NCBI GenBank assembly: GCA_016788865.1
Contig: JAEUSB010000050.1
Span: 1-64,000 of the forward strand
DNA length: 64,000 nucleotides
Source of the DNA: Leptospirales bacterium
Lineage (GTDB): Bacteria; Spirochaetota; Leptospiria; Leptospirales; Leptonemataceae
Reading direction: 5' to 3'
Below the pieces are notes generated by a model that was not told the origin of the DNA, did no database searches, and saw only the letters and a program-made list of their open reading frames with translations. This document shows, piece after piece, positions 8,849 through 19,382 of this stretch (the stretch's first letter is position 1; every line of letters begins with the position of its first letter). The position numbers and the translations under genes are program-made.

Positions 8849-10006
8849 ATGTTCGAATGGGTTCACTATCAGTTTCCGCCGCGTATCTTTATAGAGAAGA
8901 ACGCAACGCATAAGATTGGCACCCTGGTCAAGGAAGTGGGGAATCGCGTCCTGCTCGTAGCCCTCAAGAGCGAGCTTTCCAACCCGGATGAACTAGCTGT
9001 AATCAAGACCAGTCTGGACAAATACACAGCGGGCTGCATCCTGTACGATGATATGGCCACGAGACCTGGACACAAGGAACTCGATACGGCCGCACACTTT
9101 GCCAAACAATCGCGCGCAGACATTGTTGTGGCTTACGGAGGGCGAGACTCCTTTCATGCAGCAAAGGCAATTGCTCTGCTTTGCAAGAATGATGTTTTTA
9201 CGGAAGATCTCCCGCATTCCCCCATGCCTCTGAAAAAGAATCCGTTACCAGTGGCGCACGTACCCGCGGCTCCCTCCATGGGTGAAGAAAGCTCTCCTGT
9301 CTTTTCCGTTTACAATCCGGATACGCGAACCGTCTTCTTTAGCCAGGACTGGAGACTCTTTCCCTCCATCATCTTCGTTGATCCAAATATCACATCAGCT
9401 TTGAATGAAGGCGAACTGAGTCGCGCCGGTGCCGCCAACCTCGCAGCCTCCATCGAATCCATTCTCTCGAGAAAGGCAAATGATATCACTACATCCATTG
9501 CGTTGCGCTCTCTCGATCTGGTGCAGAAGAATCTGCAGGTGGTGATGAAGGAACCAAACAACATTGCGGCGCGGACAAACGTCAGTCTCGCCTCCGTGCT
9601 GTGTGGCATGGCTCATTCGAACAGTATGCTTGGAATTTGTTACAGCATTGCATCTGCAACCAATCTACTGACGGGATTGGAGTTTCACCTGGCGATGGCA
9701 CTTCTTCTGCCGCACGTAATGGAATACAACCTGACGACTTCTGCTGGCCGTTATGTGCAAATTGCGCGGGCCCTGGATGAAGACATCAAGGATATTACCG
9801 TCATTGAAGCTGCAATTAAAGCCGTGGAAGGTGTTCGCAAGAACTACCTCGAACTTAAAATTCCGCAGCGTCTCAGCGAGTTCGAAATTGCAAAAGAGGA
9901 CCTACCCGAAATCGCAGACCTTGCATACAGGATTCCAATGGTGAAGAACTCACCGAGGGATCTGGACAAGAACGAAATCGAAACAATTCTGATCGCTGCT
10001 TACTGA
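8849..10006 (+). CDS. Iron-containing alcohol dehydrogenase family protein with degenerate metal site
   Basis: A 385-residue protein starting at ATG 8849, with an AAGGCGG Shine-Dalgarno-like stretch upstream; N-terminus MFEWVHYQFPPRIFIEKN. The overall fold and block order match Fe-ADHs: a GGGS-like segment (YGGRDSFHAAKA), VDPNITSALNEGEL, and LLLPHVMEYN. Three of the four metal ligands are replaced. The GxDALxHAxE block reads GAANLAASIE (Asp and His both lost), and the LGxxH block reads LGICY (His to Tyr). Only the late His (EFHLAMALLLP) remains. The dinucleotide-binding GGGSxxD also reads GGRDSFH. It may be an inactive paralogue or work without metal. A strong terminator follows. Confidence 0.75.
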   Translation: MFEWVHYQFPPRIFIEKNATHKIGTLVKEVGNRVLLVALKSELSNPDELAVIKTSLDKYTAGCILYDDMATRPGHKELDTAAHFAKQSRADIVVAYGGRDSFHAAKAIALLCKNDVFTEDLPHSPMPLKKNPLPVAHVPAAPSMGEESSPVFSVYNPDTRTVFFSQDWRLFPSIIFVDPNITSALNEGELSRAGAANLAASIESILSRKANDITTSIALRSLDLVQKNLQVVMKEPNNIAARTNVSLASVLCGMAHSNSMLGICYSIASATNLLTGLEFHLAMALLLPHVMEYNLTTSAGRYVQIARALDEDIKDITVIEAAIKAVEGVRKNYLELKIPQRLSEFEIAKEDLPEIADLAYRIPMVKNSPRDLDKNEIETILIAAY

Positions 10007-10010
10007 CAAA

Positions 10011-10036
10011 AAAACCCGGCTATTTCGCCGGGTTTT
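10011..10036. terminator. Bidirectional rho-independent terminator
   Basis: The arms AAAACCCGGC (10011-10020) and GCCGGGTTTT (10027-10036) pair perfectly around a 6-nt TATTTC loop. The stem has A-runs on one side and T-runs on the other, so it can terminate the ADH-family gene ending at 10006 and the epimerase gene ending at 10059 on the opposite strand. Confidence 0.9.
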
Positions 10037-10058
10037 CGGGCTCAAGCTAGTTGTCTTC

Positions 10059-12187
<2,129 letters not shown>

Positions 12188-12192
12188 TGTTC

Positions 12193-12206
12193 GCGGCTTC
12201 GGCCGC
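12193..12206 (+). other. UUCG-tetraloop hairpin between ilvC and the glycosyltransferase gene
   Basis: GCGGC (12193-12197), TTCG loop, GCCGC (12202-12206). It is a very stable RNA hairpin in the 27-nt gap between two same-strand genes. No T-run follows, so it is more likely an mRNA stability or processing element than a strong terminator. It ends 8 nt before the next ATG and could also affect that gene's initiation. Confidence 0.55.
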
Positions 12207-12214
12207 AACGATTC

Positions 12215-13306
12215 ATGAGTCTTCTGTACGACGCTCGCCTGATTGAAAACTCCGGGATTGGCACAACCATCCGGGGCCAACTGCGCGAGCTGATCGCGAG
12301 AAAATTTGATCTGCGCCTGATTGGCAATCCAGAAGTGATTCATCGGTGCTTACCTGACTATTCGGGTGAAATCATTAATTTCACGGCACCTCTATATTCA
12401 TTGCGGGAGCAACTTCAGTTTCCCGCAACCGGCTCGCATCATTTGCATATCCCGCACTATAACATCCCTCTGAAATTTTCCGGTCGGGTGTCCGTTACGG
12501 TTCACGATCTGATACATCTGCAATCCGATGAATTCAAATCCCCCATCTATCGCACGTATGCGCGTGTCCTCCTTGGCACAATCGCAAGGCGAGCGCCCTG
12601 CATCTTTACAGTCTCTGAGACAACAAGGGGCCACTTTCTGAATATGTTTCCAGAGGCTCGTACGCGAACATTTGTGACGTTAAACGGCATTGAACACAAC
12701 ATCTTTCGCCGAGCCAAAGAATCCGCTATCAAGAGCTTTCGAAAACGATACGACCTTCCCGCGGAGTTTCTACTCGCCGTGGGTATCGCTAAGCGACACA
12801 AGAATCTTGACATGCTTCTGCGAGTCTTAACCCAGCTATGGAGAAACGACTTTCCTTTACCGTTGGTACTTGCCGGAACATCTGGCAAAATTCCAGACTA
12901 TGCGAAGCCTCTCTTTCAAGAGAACGTTGTACGAAAGAACGTCGTGCTCTTGCCTCACATTCCCGAGAATGATCTGCCCACATTGTACAGTTCCAGCACT
13001 GCCCTTGTAATTCCTTCCAAACTAGAGGGCTTTGGCCTTCCGGCACTTGAGGCGATGGCTTGCGGAACGCCGGTCATCGCTTCGACCGCTGGAAGTTTGA
13101 AGGAGGTTTGTGCGAACGCTGCGCTCTACTTCGATCCCGAGAGTGAATCCGAATTGAATAACGCCTTGCAAAAATTCTCCCAGACTAGAAGTCTGCGAAA
13201 AAAGCTGGCCAATCTCGGGCTCGTGCGTGCAAAGGGATTTACCTGGAAGCGCAACGTTGATGGAATGTTGCGCGGGTTTGCAGTCTCAGGCACCTCCCCG
13301 GCATAA
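12215..13306 (+). CDS. Glycosyltransferase family 4 (GT-B fold)
   Basis: A 363-residue retaining GT-B glycosyltransferase. The N-terminal domain starts YDARLIENSGIGTTIRGQL. The C-terminal Rossmann domain contains LAVGIAKRHKNLDMLL and the EX7E-type motif EGFGLPALEAMACG, followed by GTPVIAS and EALYFDP-like segments. By family it transfers a sugar from a nucleotide donor, probably in LPS/O-antigen or another surface glycan; donor and acceptor are not predictable. It lies 27 nt downstream of ilvC on the same strand, probably co-transcribed by read-through rather than functionally linked. Confidence 0.88.
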   Translation: MSLLYDARLIENSGIGTTIRGQLRELIARKFDLRLIGNPEVIHRCLPDYSGEIINFTAPLYSLREQLQFPATGSHHLHIPHYNIPLKFSGRVSVTVHDLIHLQSDEFKSPIYRTYARVLLGTIARRAPCIFTVSETTRGHFLNMFPEARTRTFVTLNGIEHNIFRRAKESAIKSFRKRYDLPAEFLLAVGIAKRHKNLDMLLRVLTQLWRNDFPLPLVLAGTSGKIPDYAKPLFQENVVRKNVVLLPHIPENDLPTLYSSSTALVIPSKLEGFGLPALEAMACGTPVIASTAGSLKEVCANAALYFDPESESELNNALQKFSQTRSLRKKLANLGLVRAKGFTWKRNVDGMLRGFAVSGTSPA

Positions 13307-13312
13307 AAATAC

Positions 13313-13341
13313 TTGCCTGTCGGGTCCATTTCCTCCATACT
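13313..13341 (+). promoter_or_regulatory. Candidate sigma-70 promoter for dps
   Basis: TTGCCT (13313-13318), a 17-bp spacer, and CATACT (13336-13341). The ATG of the Dps gene begins 7 nt after the -10 element and there is no Shine-Dalgarno, so the transcript would be leaderless or nearly so. Each hexamer matches consensus at 4 of 6 positions. Confidence 0.45.
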
Positions 13342-13348
13342 TTATCTG

Positions 13349-13816
13349 ATGAAGATTGACATTGGAATTCCGGACGCCGAGCGCGAAGAAATCGCCACGG
13401 GCCTTAAGAAAGTTCTGGCGGACACCTACACGTTATACCTCAAAACACATAATTATCACTGGAATGTAACCGGGCCAATGTTCCAGACTCTTCATCTGCT
13501 ATTCATGGAACAGTATACCGAGCTCTGGAACTCAGTGGATCTAATCGCCGAACGGATTCGTTCGCTCGGGGTCTACGCACCCGGTAGCTATGGCGAGTTT
13601 GCGAAACTCACAAACATCAAGGATGATGCAGGCGTTCCCAAAGACAAAGAAATGATCAAAAACCTGGTCGAGGGACATGAATCGGTAATTCGGACCGCAC
13701 GCTCTGTATTTCCAACAGCCGAGAAAGCTAGCGATGAGGCCACTGTGGATCTGCTAACTCAGCGCCTTCAAATACACGAGAAGACCGCCTGGATGCTCCG
13801 TTCGTTGCTGGATTAG
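13349..13816 (+). CDS. dps: Dps/ferritin-like DNA-protection protein
   Basis: A 155-residue Dps family protein with ferroxidase-site residues in the standard places: His37 in NYHWNV, His49 in MFQTLHLLF, Asp64 and Glu68 in [11 protein letters not shown]. It stores iron and protects DNA from hydrogen peroxide as a dodecamer. ATG 13349 is chosen because it gives the usual short N-terminal tail. There is no long Lys/Arg-rich N-terminal DNA-binding tail, so direct DNA binding is uncertain. The 3' end overlaps the convergent corA by 4 bp. Confidence 0.92.
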   Translation: MKIDIGIPDAEREEIATGLKKVLADTYTLYLKTHNYHWNVTGPMFQTLHLLFMEQYTELWNSVDLIAERIRSLGVYAPGSYGEFAKLTNIKDDAGVPKDKEMIKNLVEGHESVIRTARSVFPTAEKASDEATVDLLTQRLQIHEKTAWMLRSLLD

Positions 13817-14871
13817 AGCCATCCGCGCTTCTTAAACATAAAGTACATCGACCCGCCAATACTGGCCATCACAGTCAGAATGGCGGGATATCCGTATTTC
13901 CAATCCAATTCCGGCATGTGATGAAAATTCATTCCGTAAAGCCCTGCAAGGAATGTCAGCGGCATGAAAATGGTCGTGATGACCGTGAGCGTCTTCATCA
14001 CGACGTTCAGTCTGTTGCTCATAGTCGAAAGGTAGATGTCCATAAGACCCGAGAGCATATCTCTGAAAGTTTCGAGCGTATCCACTACTTGAATTGTGTG
14101 GTCATACAGGTCCCGAAGAAAGTATTCCGTGCCGGCGCGAAGCAGACCCGATTCGCGACGCTCAAGCTTTACAACCACTTCGCGCATGGGCCATACGCTT
14201 TTGCGCATGAGCAGCAGAGTGCGTTTCAGATTCTGGATCTCCCGAGCGGAAGGATTGGCTGACACGTCTAGTAGCCTCTCTTCAAGAACCTCCAGGTCCT
14301 CTCCCAAATGCTCTAGAACGGCAAAATAGTTATCCACAACCATATCCAGAATGCAGTACGCCAGAAAGTCCGGACCCATTTTCCGCACTCTGCCACGGCC
14401 GAGTCGAATGCGCTCCCGCAAGCTGCGCAGGATCTCATTGTCTGATTCCATAAAAGAGATCAGAAAATCGGAACCGAGGATCAAGCTTATCTGCTCATAG
14501 TTGATCTGCCCGTCGCGAAGCGTAAGGTTTTTGAACACAATGTAGATATACTTTTCGTAATCTTCTAGCTTTGGGCGCTGATCGGTATTCAGAATGTCCT
14601 CAAGTACCAGCGGATGCAATTCAAAGCACTCGCCCATTCTACTAACGAGCTCGACTTGACCCAGACCGCTTACATTTATCCACGAAACGGCAGGGTCATC
14701 CTTGTAGACCTGAAAATCGCGAGGGTCCGTGATTTCACTTTCGACCGCTTTGCTTTCGTCATACTCGCAAACAGTAATGTGCGTTTTTACCTGGACGTTC
14801 CCGGTGTAAACGAGAGTGCCCGGAGGAGCGCCCTTCTTTTCTTTCAGGGTTCTCCTATACAGTCTGGCCAT
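13813..14871 (-). CDS. corA: CorA-type magnesium/cobalt channel
   Basis: A 352-residue CorA family protein. It has a long acidic, helical cytoplasmic N-terminal domain and two C-terminal membrane helices. The signature YGMNF lies at the end of the first helix, followed by the MPE-containing loop ([13 protein letters not shown]) and the final helix with a basic end (KKRGWL). It conducts Mg2+ (and Co2+) across the inner membrane as a pentamer. Length and motif order are typical. The start lies 4 nt after the stop of the upstream membrane protein gene, suggesting co-transcription with it. Confidence 0.93.
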   Translation of the reverse strand: MARLYRRTLKEKKGAPPGTLVYTGNVQVKTHITVCEYDESKAVESEITDPRDFQVYKDDPAVSWINVSGLGQVELVSRMGECFELHPLVLEDILNTDQRPKLEDYEKYIYIVFKNLTLRDGQINYEQISLILGSDFLISFMESDNEILRSLRERIRLGRGRVRKMGPDFLAYCILDMVVDNYFAVLEHLGEDLEVLEERLLDVSANPSAREIQNLKRTLLLMRKSVWPMREVVVKLERRESGLLRAGTEYFLRDLYDHTIQVVDTLETFRDMLSGLMDIYLSTMSNRLNVVMKTLTVITTIFMPLTFLAGLYGMNFHHMPELDWKYGYPAILTVMASIGGSMYFMFKKRGWL

Positions 14872-14875
14872 TGGG

Positions 14876-15259
14876 TTACCGATTGAGGAGGGTCTCTAGA
14901 TATTTTGCGCGAGTATCAAGTGCTGCCACCGCAACGGGAGCGTTGCGAACTTCCTGAATGGCCAGATACGCACCAAGGCTCAAGTAAGCAAGACCGCCAA
15001 TGGACTTAAGAACAAAATTCACCATATCCAGGGCAAAGCTCACACTTAAGAATGATTTCAAGATCTCAAAACCGAGCAAGACGACGGCGTGGTATCCTAG
15101 GAAAGTCAGTAGCAACACCAGACCCCGGCCCGCAGCCACGCGGGTCCTTTCACCCTGCTCGATTGCGTACCCAAGAATCCACAGGACGAAGAACGGTCCG
15201 GAATAGATTGCGGCCCGATACTGAATTGGGATTTGTAAGAGTCTGTCAGTCAGGTTCAC
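14876..15259 (-). CDS. Small membrane protein, unknown function
   Basis: A 127-residue protein with two to three hydrophobic segments (about 17-32, 43-66 and 84-101). No family is recognised with confidence; it resembles the short Tic20/DUF4870-like membrane proteins in composition. It overlaps the upstream membrane-protein gene by 4 bp (ATGA) and precedes corA by 4 nt, so the three form one transcription unit. Confidence 0.65.
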   Translation of the reverse strand: MNLTDRLLQIPIQYRAAIYSGPFFVLWILGYAIEQGERTRVAAGRGLVLLLTFLGYHAVVLLGFEILKSFLSVSFALDMVNFVLKSIGGLAYLSLGAYLAIQEVRNAPVAVAALDTRAKYLETLLNR

Positions 15260-15681
15260 TTGTCTTTCATCTGCTTTTCAATTTTTTGAGCAAAGTCCGA
15301 GAGGAAAGGGATTTCCCACTTCTCTTCTGTAAAGGCTTTGTACGCCCCAACAACAGACAGAGCAAAATAGCCCAGCATAGTCAACCGCCAGGTTGCCTGG
15401 GTGATTGGATTCAAGAATGCATCCGGTCCAAAGAGCCACGATGTGATGGGGAAATGTTCCAGGATCCAAACGATAAAGTAGACAGCCACCATCAATCCGT
15501 TCAGCTGCATGGCCTGCTTGCCATGGAACTGGCAGAAGTCGTTGTCTTTCTTGAAAAACGTCGGATAGATCCAACCAAACAAAGGCACATAGCCAATCAC
15601 GGCAGGCAACGAATCACTGCCACCAGGATCCTTGAGATTCTTCGTGAAGCGCGACTGAATTTCTCTGATTTTATCTGCCAT
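15256..15681 (-). CDS. DUF4870/Tic20-like membrane protein
   Basis: A 141-residue protein with a soluble N-terminal stretch and about three membrane segments. The FFKKDNDFCQFHGKQAMQLN block is typical of DUF4870/Tic20-like proteins, in which a conserved HxxQA element precedes a helix. The function of this family is not known. It is the first gene of the small operon leading to corA, and lies just downstream of the two tRNA-Ser genes on the same strand. Confidence 0.65.
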   Translation of the reverse strand: MADKIREIQSRFTKNLKDPGGSDSLPAVIGYVPLFGWIYPTFFKKDNDFCQFHGKQAMQLNGLMVAVYFIVWILEHFPITSWLFGPDAFLNPITQATWRLTMLGYFALSVVGAYKAFTEEKWEIPFLSDFAQKIEKQMKDK

Positions 15682-15713
15682 GATTTACGTTTGCCTTCGT
15701 GCTCGGGAAAATT

Positions 15714-15801
<88 letters not shown>

Positions 15802-15806
15802 TTCCC

Positions 15807-15891
15807 CGGAGGGAGTGGGATTCGAACCCACGGTACATCACTGCACAACGGTTTTCAAGACCGCCGCCATCGACCACTCGGCCATCCCTCC
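15807..15891 (-). tRNA. tRNA-Ser (anticodon UGA)
   Basis: A second class II tRNA, on the minus strand and 5 nt upstream of the first. The acceptor stem is GGAGGGA/TCCCTCC, the D arm GGCCGAGTGGTCGATGGC, and the anticodon loop CTTGAAA (anticodon TGA). It has a long variable arm and T-loop TTCGAATC. The discriminator is G and CCA is not encoded. It reads UCA and probably other UCN codons. The two genes are likely one precursor transcript. Confidence 0.95.
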
Positions 15892-15985
15892 ACTTTCCAG
15901 GCTGGTACTTTTCAGGTAGGCGTCAATCAGAAAGACTTTCAAATTTACAGGCTGAACGCTGATTGTCCGTTCTGGCTAAAATTCG

Positions 15986-16717
15986 GTGAGCGTTAGCGAA
16001 GTCACAATCATTCTGCTGGTTGGCGTTGTCGGTGTTTCCGTCGTATCGTCAGCATTTCTCTTGCTCAATGAAAAGCTGAGAAAGTCCCTCCTGCCTATTC
16101 TGATCAGTTTTGCTACTGGAAGTCTACTGGCCACCGCCCTCCTGGTAACAATTCCGGACGCCGCACGCCAAATTGGTCCTACAAAAGCATTGCAATGGGT
16201 ACTCGTCGGAATTCTCTTCTTCTTCCTCCTCGAACGACTCGTCATCTTCCGCCATTGCCATGAGCATGACTGTGCAACCCACAAGGGTGCGGGATTCGTG
16301 ATTTTGTCCGGAGACGCAATCCACAGCTTCTTTGACGGCGTGATAATCGCTGCGGCTTTTCAATTTTCTCGCGAACTGGGAATCGCAACGACCATAGCCA
16401 TCTTGATCCATGAAATTCCTCAGGAGGTCAGTGATATTGCAATCCTCCTGGAGTCCGGATTTTCCCGACGCAAGACCTTTCTGTACAACTTTCTGGCGGC
16501 ATTGCCGGCCCTTCCGGGTGGTCTGTTGACTTTCTATTTCCTGTCCGAGCTGCGATACCTGACACCGTACTTTATGTCAATCTCAGCAGCCAGCTTGCTC
16601 TATGTGGCCATTTCAGACCTGGTTCCGGGACTACATAAATACGCGGGCTTGAAGCAAGGACTCTTGCACTTTGGGTTTGTCCTTCTTGGTGTGGCAGCAA
16701 TTTACCTGGTTCGATAG
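15986..16717 (+). CDS. ZIP family divalent metal transporter
   Basis: A 243-residue ZIP protein with a GTG start and about seven to eight membrane helices. The His-rich loop FRHCHEHDCATH lies between helices 3 and 4. The metal-pathway motifs GDAIHSFFDG (helix 4) and HEIPQEVSD (helix 5) are intact. ZIP proteins move Zn2+ or other divalent metals into the cytoplasm. A TAAAAT hexamer ends 3 nt before the GTG, so either the transcript is leaderless or the true promoter is elsewhere. A strong terminator follows the stop. Confidence 0.9.
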   Translation: MSVSEVTIILLVGVVGVSVVSSAFLLLNEKLRKSLLPILISFATGSLLATALLVTIPDAARQIGPTKALQWVLVGILFFFLLERLVIFRHCHEHDCATHKGAGFVILSGDAIHSFFDGVIIAAAFQFSRELGIATTIAILIHEIPQEVSDIAILLESGFSRRKTFLYNFLAALPALPGGLLTFYFLSELRYLTPYFMSISAASLLYVAISDLVPGLHKYAGLKQGLLHFGFVLLGVAAIYLVR

Positions 16718-16718
16718 T

Positions 16719-16752
16719 TCCGGGTCTACTAAGACCCGGAGTGGTTTTAGAT
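16719..16752 (+). terminator. Rho-independent terminator after the ZIP gene
   Basis: TCCGGGTCT (16719-16727) and AGACCCGGA (16732-16740) form a perfect 9-bp stem with an ACTA loop, followed by GTGGTTTTAGATTTT. It starts 2 nt after the ZIP stop codon. Confidence 0.8.
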
Positions 16753-16783
16753 TTTCCGAATTTGACAAACGTCAGTCGCTATT

Positions 16784-17137
16784 TCAATCGACATAGTTGC
16801 CAGCAAGCGTCAGGGCTCCACCAAGCAACGCCAGGTCCTTTAGAAGTGCGCCCACTGACAACTGGTTGGGTAGTCCGGGAATATCTACGAGGACAATGAA
16901 AATCAGGAGCAAGAGCGCCAGTAGCAGACATGCCGTGCGAACCTTTTTTCCTGAGATTATGCTGGCGCCCGCAAGAACCATTGCCGCGCCCGTGATGTAC
17001 ACCAATACCAGCGGAAAAGGAAGGTACCCGGGAACGGAGCTGACGAGAACGCCGGCGTTAATGAAGTGGAATAGCCCAAAGACAACAAATGGTATCCCGA
17101 AAAGAATTCTACCTACTACGTGCGTGAGTGTTTGCAT
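16784..17137 (-). CDS. DoxX-like membrane protein
   Basis: A 117-residue protein with four membrane helices and the DoxX-type first-helix pattern RILFGIPFVVFGLFHF. A strong Shine-Dalgarno (AAAGGAGATCGC before ATG) supports the start. DoxX proteins are small inner-membrane proteins of uncertain function, some tied to redox or thiol stress. It lies 72 bp downstream of the ferredoxin gene on the same strand. Confidence 0.75.
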   Translation of the reverse strand: MQTLTHVVGRILFGIPFVVFGLFHFINAGVLVSSVPGYLPFPLVLVYITGAAMVLAGASIISGKKVRTACLLLALLLLIFIVLVDIPGLPNQLSVGALLKDLALLGGALTLAGNYVD

Positions 17138-17209
17138 GCGATCTCCTTTGCCTCAAATTGACCATGAAGGTCAGGACTGAGCAAGGAAGATCAAGTCAAA
17201 TACCTGGAC

Positions 17210-17503
17210 TCAGCCGTTGTAGGTCTGACCGTAGTGCGCGTAATTCTTGCCGATGAACGATTTCCACTTCTCGGGAACTTCGTCCTCGGGGAAAATCGCC
17301 TGGACAGGACAAGCTGGCTCACAGGCCCCACAATCGATGCATTCCTGCGGGTCTATAAATAGCTGCTTACCTGCAAGGCTATCCTTGTTCATGCCCGCTT
17401 TATCCCATTCGTCCTTACGGGGATGAATGCAATCAACGGGACATACATCTACACAGGCTGTGTCGCACACGCCCACGCAAGGTTCAGTAATAATATACGG
17501 CAT
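17210..17503 (-). CDS. Seven- or eight-iron ferredoxin (FdxA type)
   Basis: A 97-residue ferredoxin. The second cluster motif CIDCGACEPACP is a complete 4Fe-4S site. The first motif is CVGVCDTACVDVCPVDC. It has the usual 7Fe pattern plus an extra Cys in the position that is often Lys in 3Fe-type homologues, so the cluster type (3Fe or 4Fe) is open. The C-terminal FPEDEVPEKWKSFIGKN extension is typical of the FdxA group. It is a soluble cytoplasmic electron carrier. The start is backed by AGAGGT about 5 nt upstream. Confidence 0.9.
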   Translation of the reverse strand: MPYIITEPCVGVCDTACVDVCPVDCIHPRKDEWDKAGMNKDSLAGKQLFIDPQECIDCGACEPACPVQAIFPEDEVPEKWKSFIGKNYAHYGQTYNG

Positions 17504-17589
17504 AGAACCTCTTTAAACTTCGCCACCGGTTATTCTACTTTTTTTTAATCGCATGAGGCTGTTTTTGCCACCTCACTTTCGAGAACGGG

Positions 17590-19290
17590 TCAATAGTCGA
17601 AGATAGCTTTTTTGTTTTGCAGAAAATCCACAAGAACCATGCGATTCATTTGACCGGGATGCGGGTAGAAGATGCGCCCCATTGATTGTTTCGCGAACTG
17701 CCGCATGAAAGGTTCCTCTCCAAAATAGCCCATCTCCCAGTCCGAAGTCAGAAGGAAGGTATTGATTACGATGCCGTCTTCTGTGCAATTTCTGACTTCG
17801 CGGAGCGCGAATTCGAAATCTGCCGGGGAGGGCGGATAGTTTACATGGAGATGTTGACCCTCATGATGCGCCGTTGGCACCCCATCCGTGATCAGAATTA
17901 TCTGCTTGTTTCGCGTCTCGCCGCTACCCAGCAAGGTCCGTGACAACTGCAGCCCCTTTTGCAGATTGGTAAAGTACCGAGGGATCCGCTCCATTGATGC
18001 CCGCGACTGCTTTGATAGATCGTAGCGAAGTCGAATATGCGGGTCGTATATGGTGACGGGATAGGGCTGAAGCGATGGGACCTGCGCCGGAGTGATCACC
18101 TCAGCAAGAGTTCCAAAACCAACAACCATCAACCTGTCGTCTTTGTAATCCTGACGTATCAACGCGTCCAGGGCCAGTACTACTTTCTTGGCATTGTAGA
18201 ATCGATCTGACCGCATCATGCTTCCAGACATGTCGAGTAACACAACTGTTGAGCTGCGGGCCGCACCGCGAGCTTCGAAAATCTCCATCTCAGAAAAGTC
18301 GGGCTTGCGGGATCTGCGTCTGATATAAGCGTTCAGCAAGCTCGAAGAGATGTCAAGGTTGGAAATTGGGTCACCAAACTCAATTGGTCTGGTGCGCGAA
18401 GAAACGTTCTCGCTGTCGCCCGCTTCATTGGCATCGTGCAAACCGCCAGCTGTATCAGCCTTTAACGTCGCGAAAATCTCTTCCAGCGCTCTTCGTCCAA
18501 TGCGCTTGATCGATTGAGGCGAAAGTCTCAGCTCACCACTTTCTTGATCTTGAACTACCTGGCCTTGCTTCTCAAGGAGTTCGCGCAACTTTTCGAAAAT
18601 TTGTTCGCGCCTTTCCAGGAACTCCTGGTACTGCTCAGGACCAAGATACTGCGCAAGTTTCTCAAGATTGAAATTGAATAGATCACCGTTCTCAGCGGCC
18701 TGCTGCAGAGATTGAAGGAGCTTTTCAAGGTCATCCAGTTCTTGTAATAGGCGGAGTGCCTCTGCACGACTGAGCGGCGCAGTCCCTGTAAACTTATGCT
18801 TCCTCTCACCAGTTTGAATCCGAGTTAAATCCTCAAGATCCGTCATTAGCTGGCTGAGTTCGCGAATGGTTTTTCCTTCCGCAAGAGCGTGGCGCTTCAA
18901 ACGGTAAAGACTGTCCATGCTCATATCGGCCATTGCCTTCTCAAGCATCTCGCGTAGCTCATCATCCTTCTTGAAACGCTTCTGCGAGTCTGCCCGACTG
19001 TTCGCCAGATCCTCCTCCACTTCTTTGCGGGCGGACTTTAGTTCAAACGTTTCGAGCGCACTCTGGATCTTCTCACGAAGCTGGGCTTCCAGGGCCTGGA
19101 CCAGGTCCTGCATACCGCCTTCTTTCAAAAACATGTTTACTGGTAGCCCTCTATCAATTAGCATCCGCAGGGCTTCTTCCAGTTGGATGTCATAGCGCAT
19201 GATCATGTCCGAGAGCACGCCCATAAGGCGATCAAGGTCCCATGGCCTGTCCTTGTCTGGTTCGTATGGTCCATAGCGATATGTTATCAT
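17590..19290 (-). CDS. Cytoplasmic VWA-domain protein
   Basis: About 566 residues from the preferred ATG at 19290 (MITYRYGPYEPDKDRPW), which has GGAAG upstream; an in-frame ATG at 19356 would add 22 residues. The N-terminal two thirds are charged and helical (DEEL/LRE-rich, likely coiled coil). The C-terminal third is a von Willebrand A domain with an intact MIDAS: DMSGSM, then a Thr and an ITDGVP Asp. Homologues usually work beside a MoxR- or ChlI-type AAA ATPase; none is encoded here. There is no signal peptide. A helical stem with an A-rich tract follows the stop. Confidence 0.75.
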   Translation of the reverse strand: MITYRYGPYEPDKDRPWDLDRLMGVLSDMIMRYDIQLEEALRMLIDRGLPVNMFLKEGGMQDLVQALEAQLREKIQSALETFELKSARKEVEEDLANSRADSQKRFKKDDELREMLEKAMADMSMDSLYRLKRHALAEGKTIRELSQLMTDLEDLTRIQTGERKHKFTGTAPLSRAEALRLLQELDDLEKLLQSLQQAAENGDLFNFNLEKLAQYLGPEQYQEFLERREQIFEKLRELLEKQGQVVQDQESGELRLSPQSIKRIGRRALEEIFATLKADTAGGLHDANEAGDSENVSSRTRPIEFGDPISNLDISSSLLNAYIRRRSRKPDFSEMEIFEARGAARSSTVVLLDMSGSMMRSDRFYNAKKVVLALDALIRQDYKDDRLMVVGFGTLAEVITPAQVPSLQPYPVTIYDPHIRLRYDLSKQSRASMERIPRYFTNLQKGLQLSRTLLGSGETRNKQIILITDGVPTAHHEGQHLHVNYPPSPADFEFALREVRNCTEDGIVINTFLLTSDWEMGYFGEEPFMRQFAKQSMGRIFYPHPGQMNRMVLVDFLQNKKAIFDY

Positions 19291-19382
19291 GTAAAATTGC
19301 TTCCAAAGGACAGGGCTGAACTCATTGATGCTCAGAATTTCGTGTCCGCAAGACATTTTTAGGATAAAGTTTCTTCGACCGA

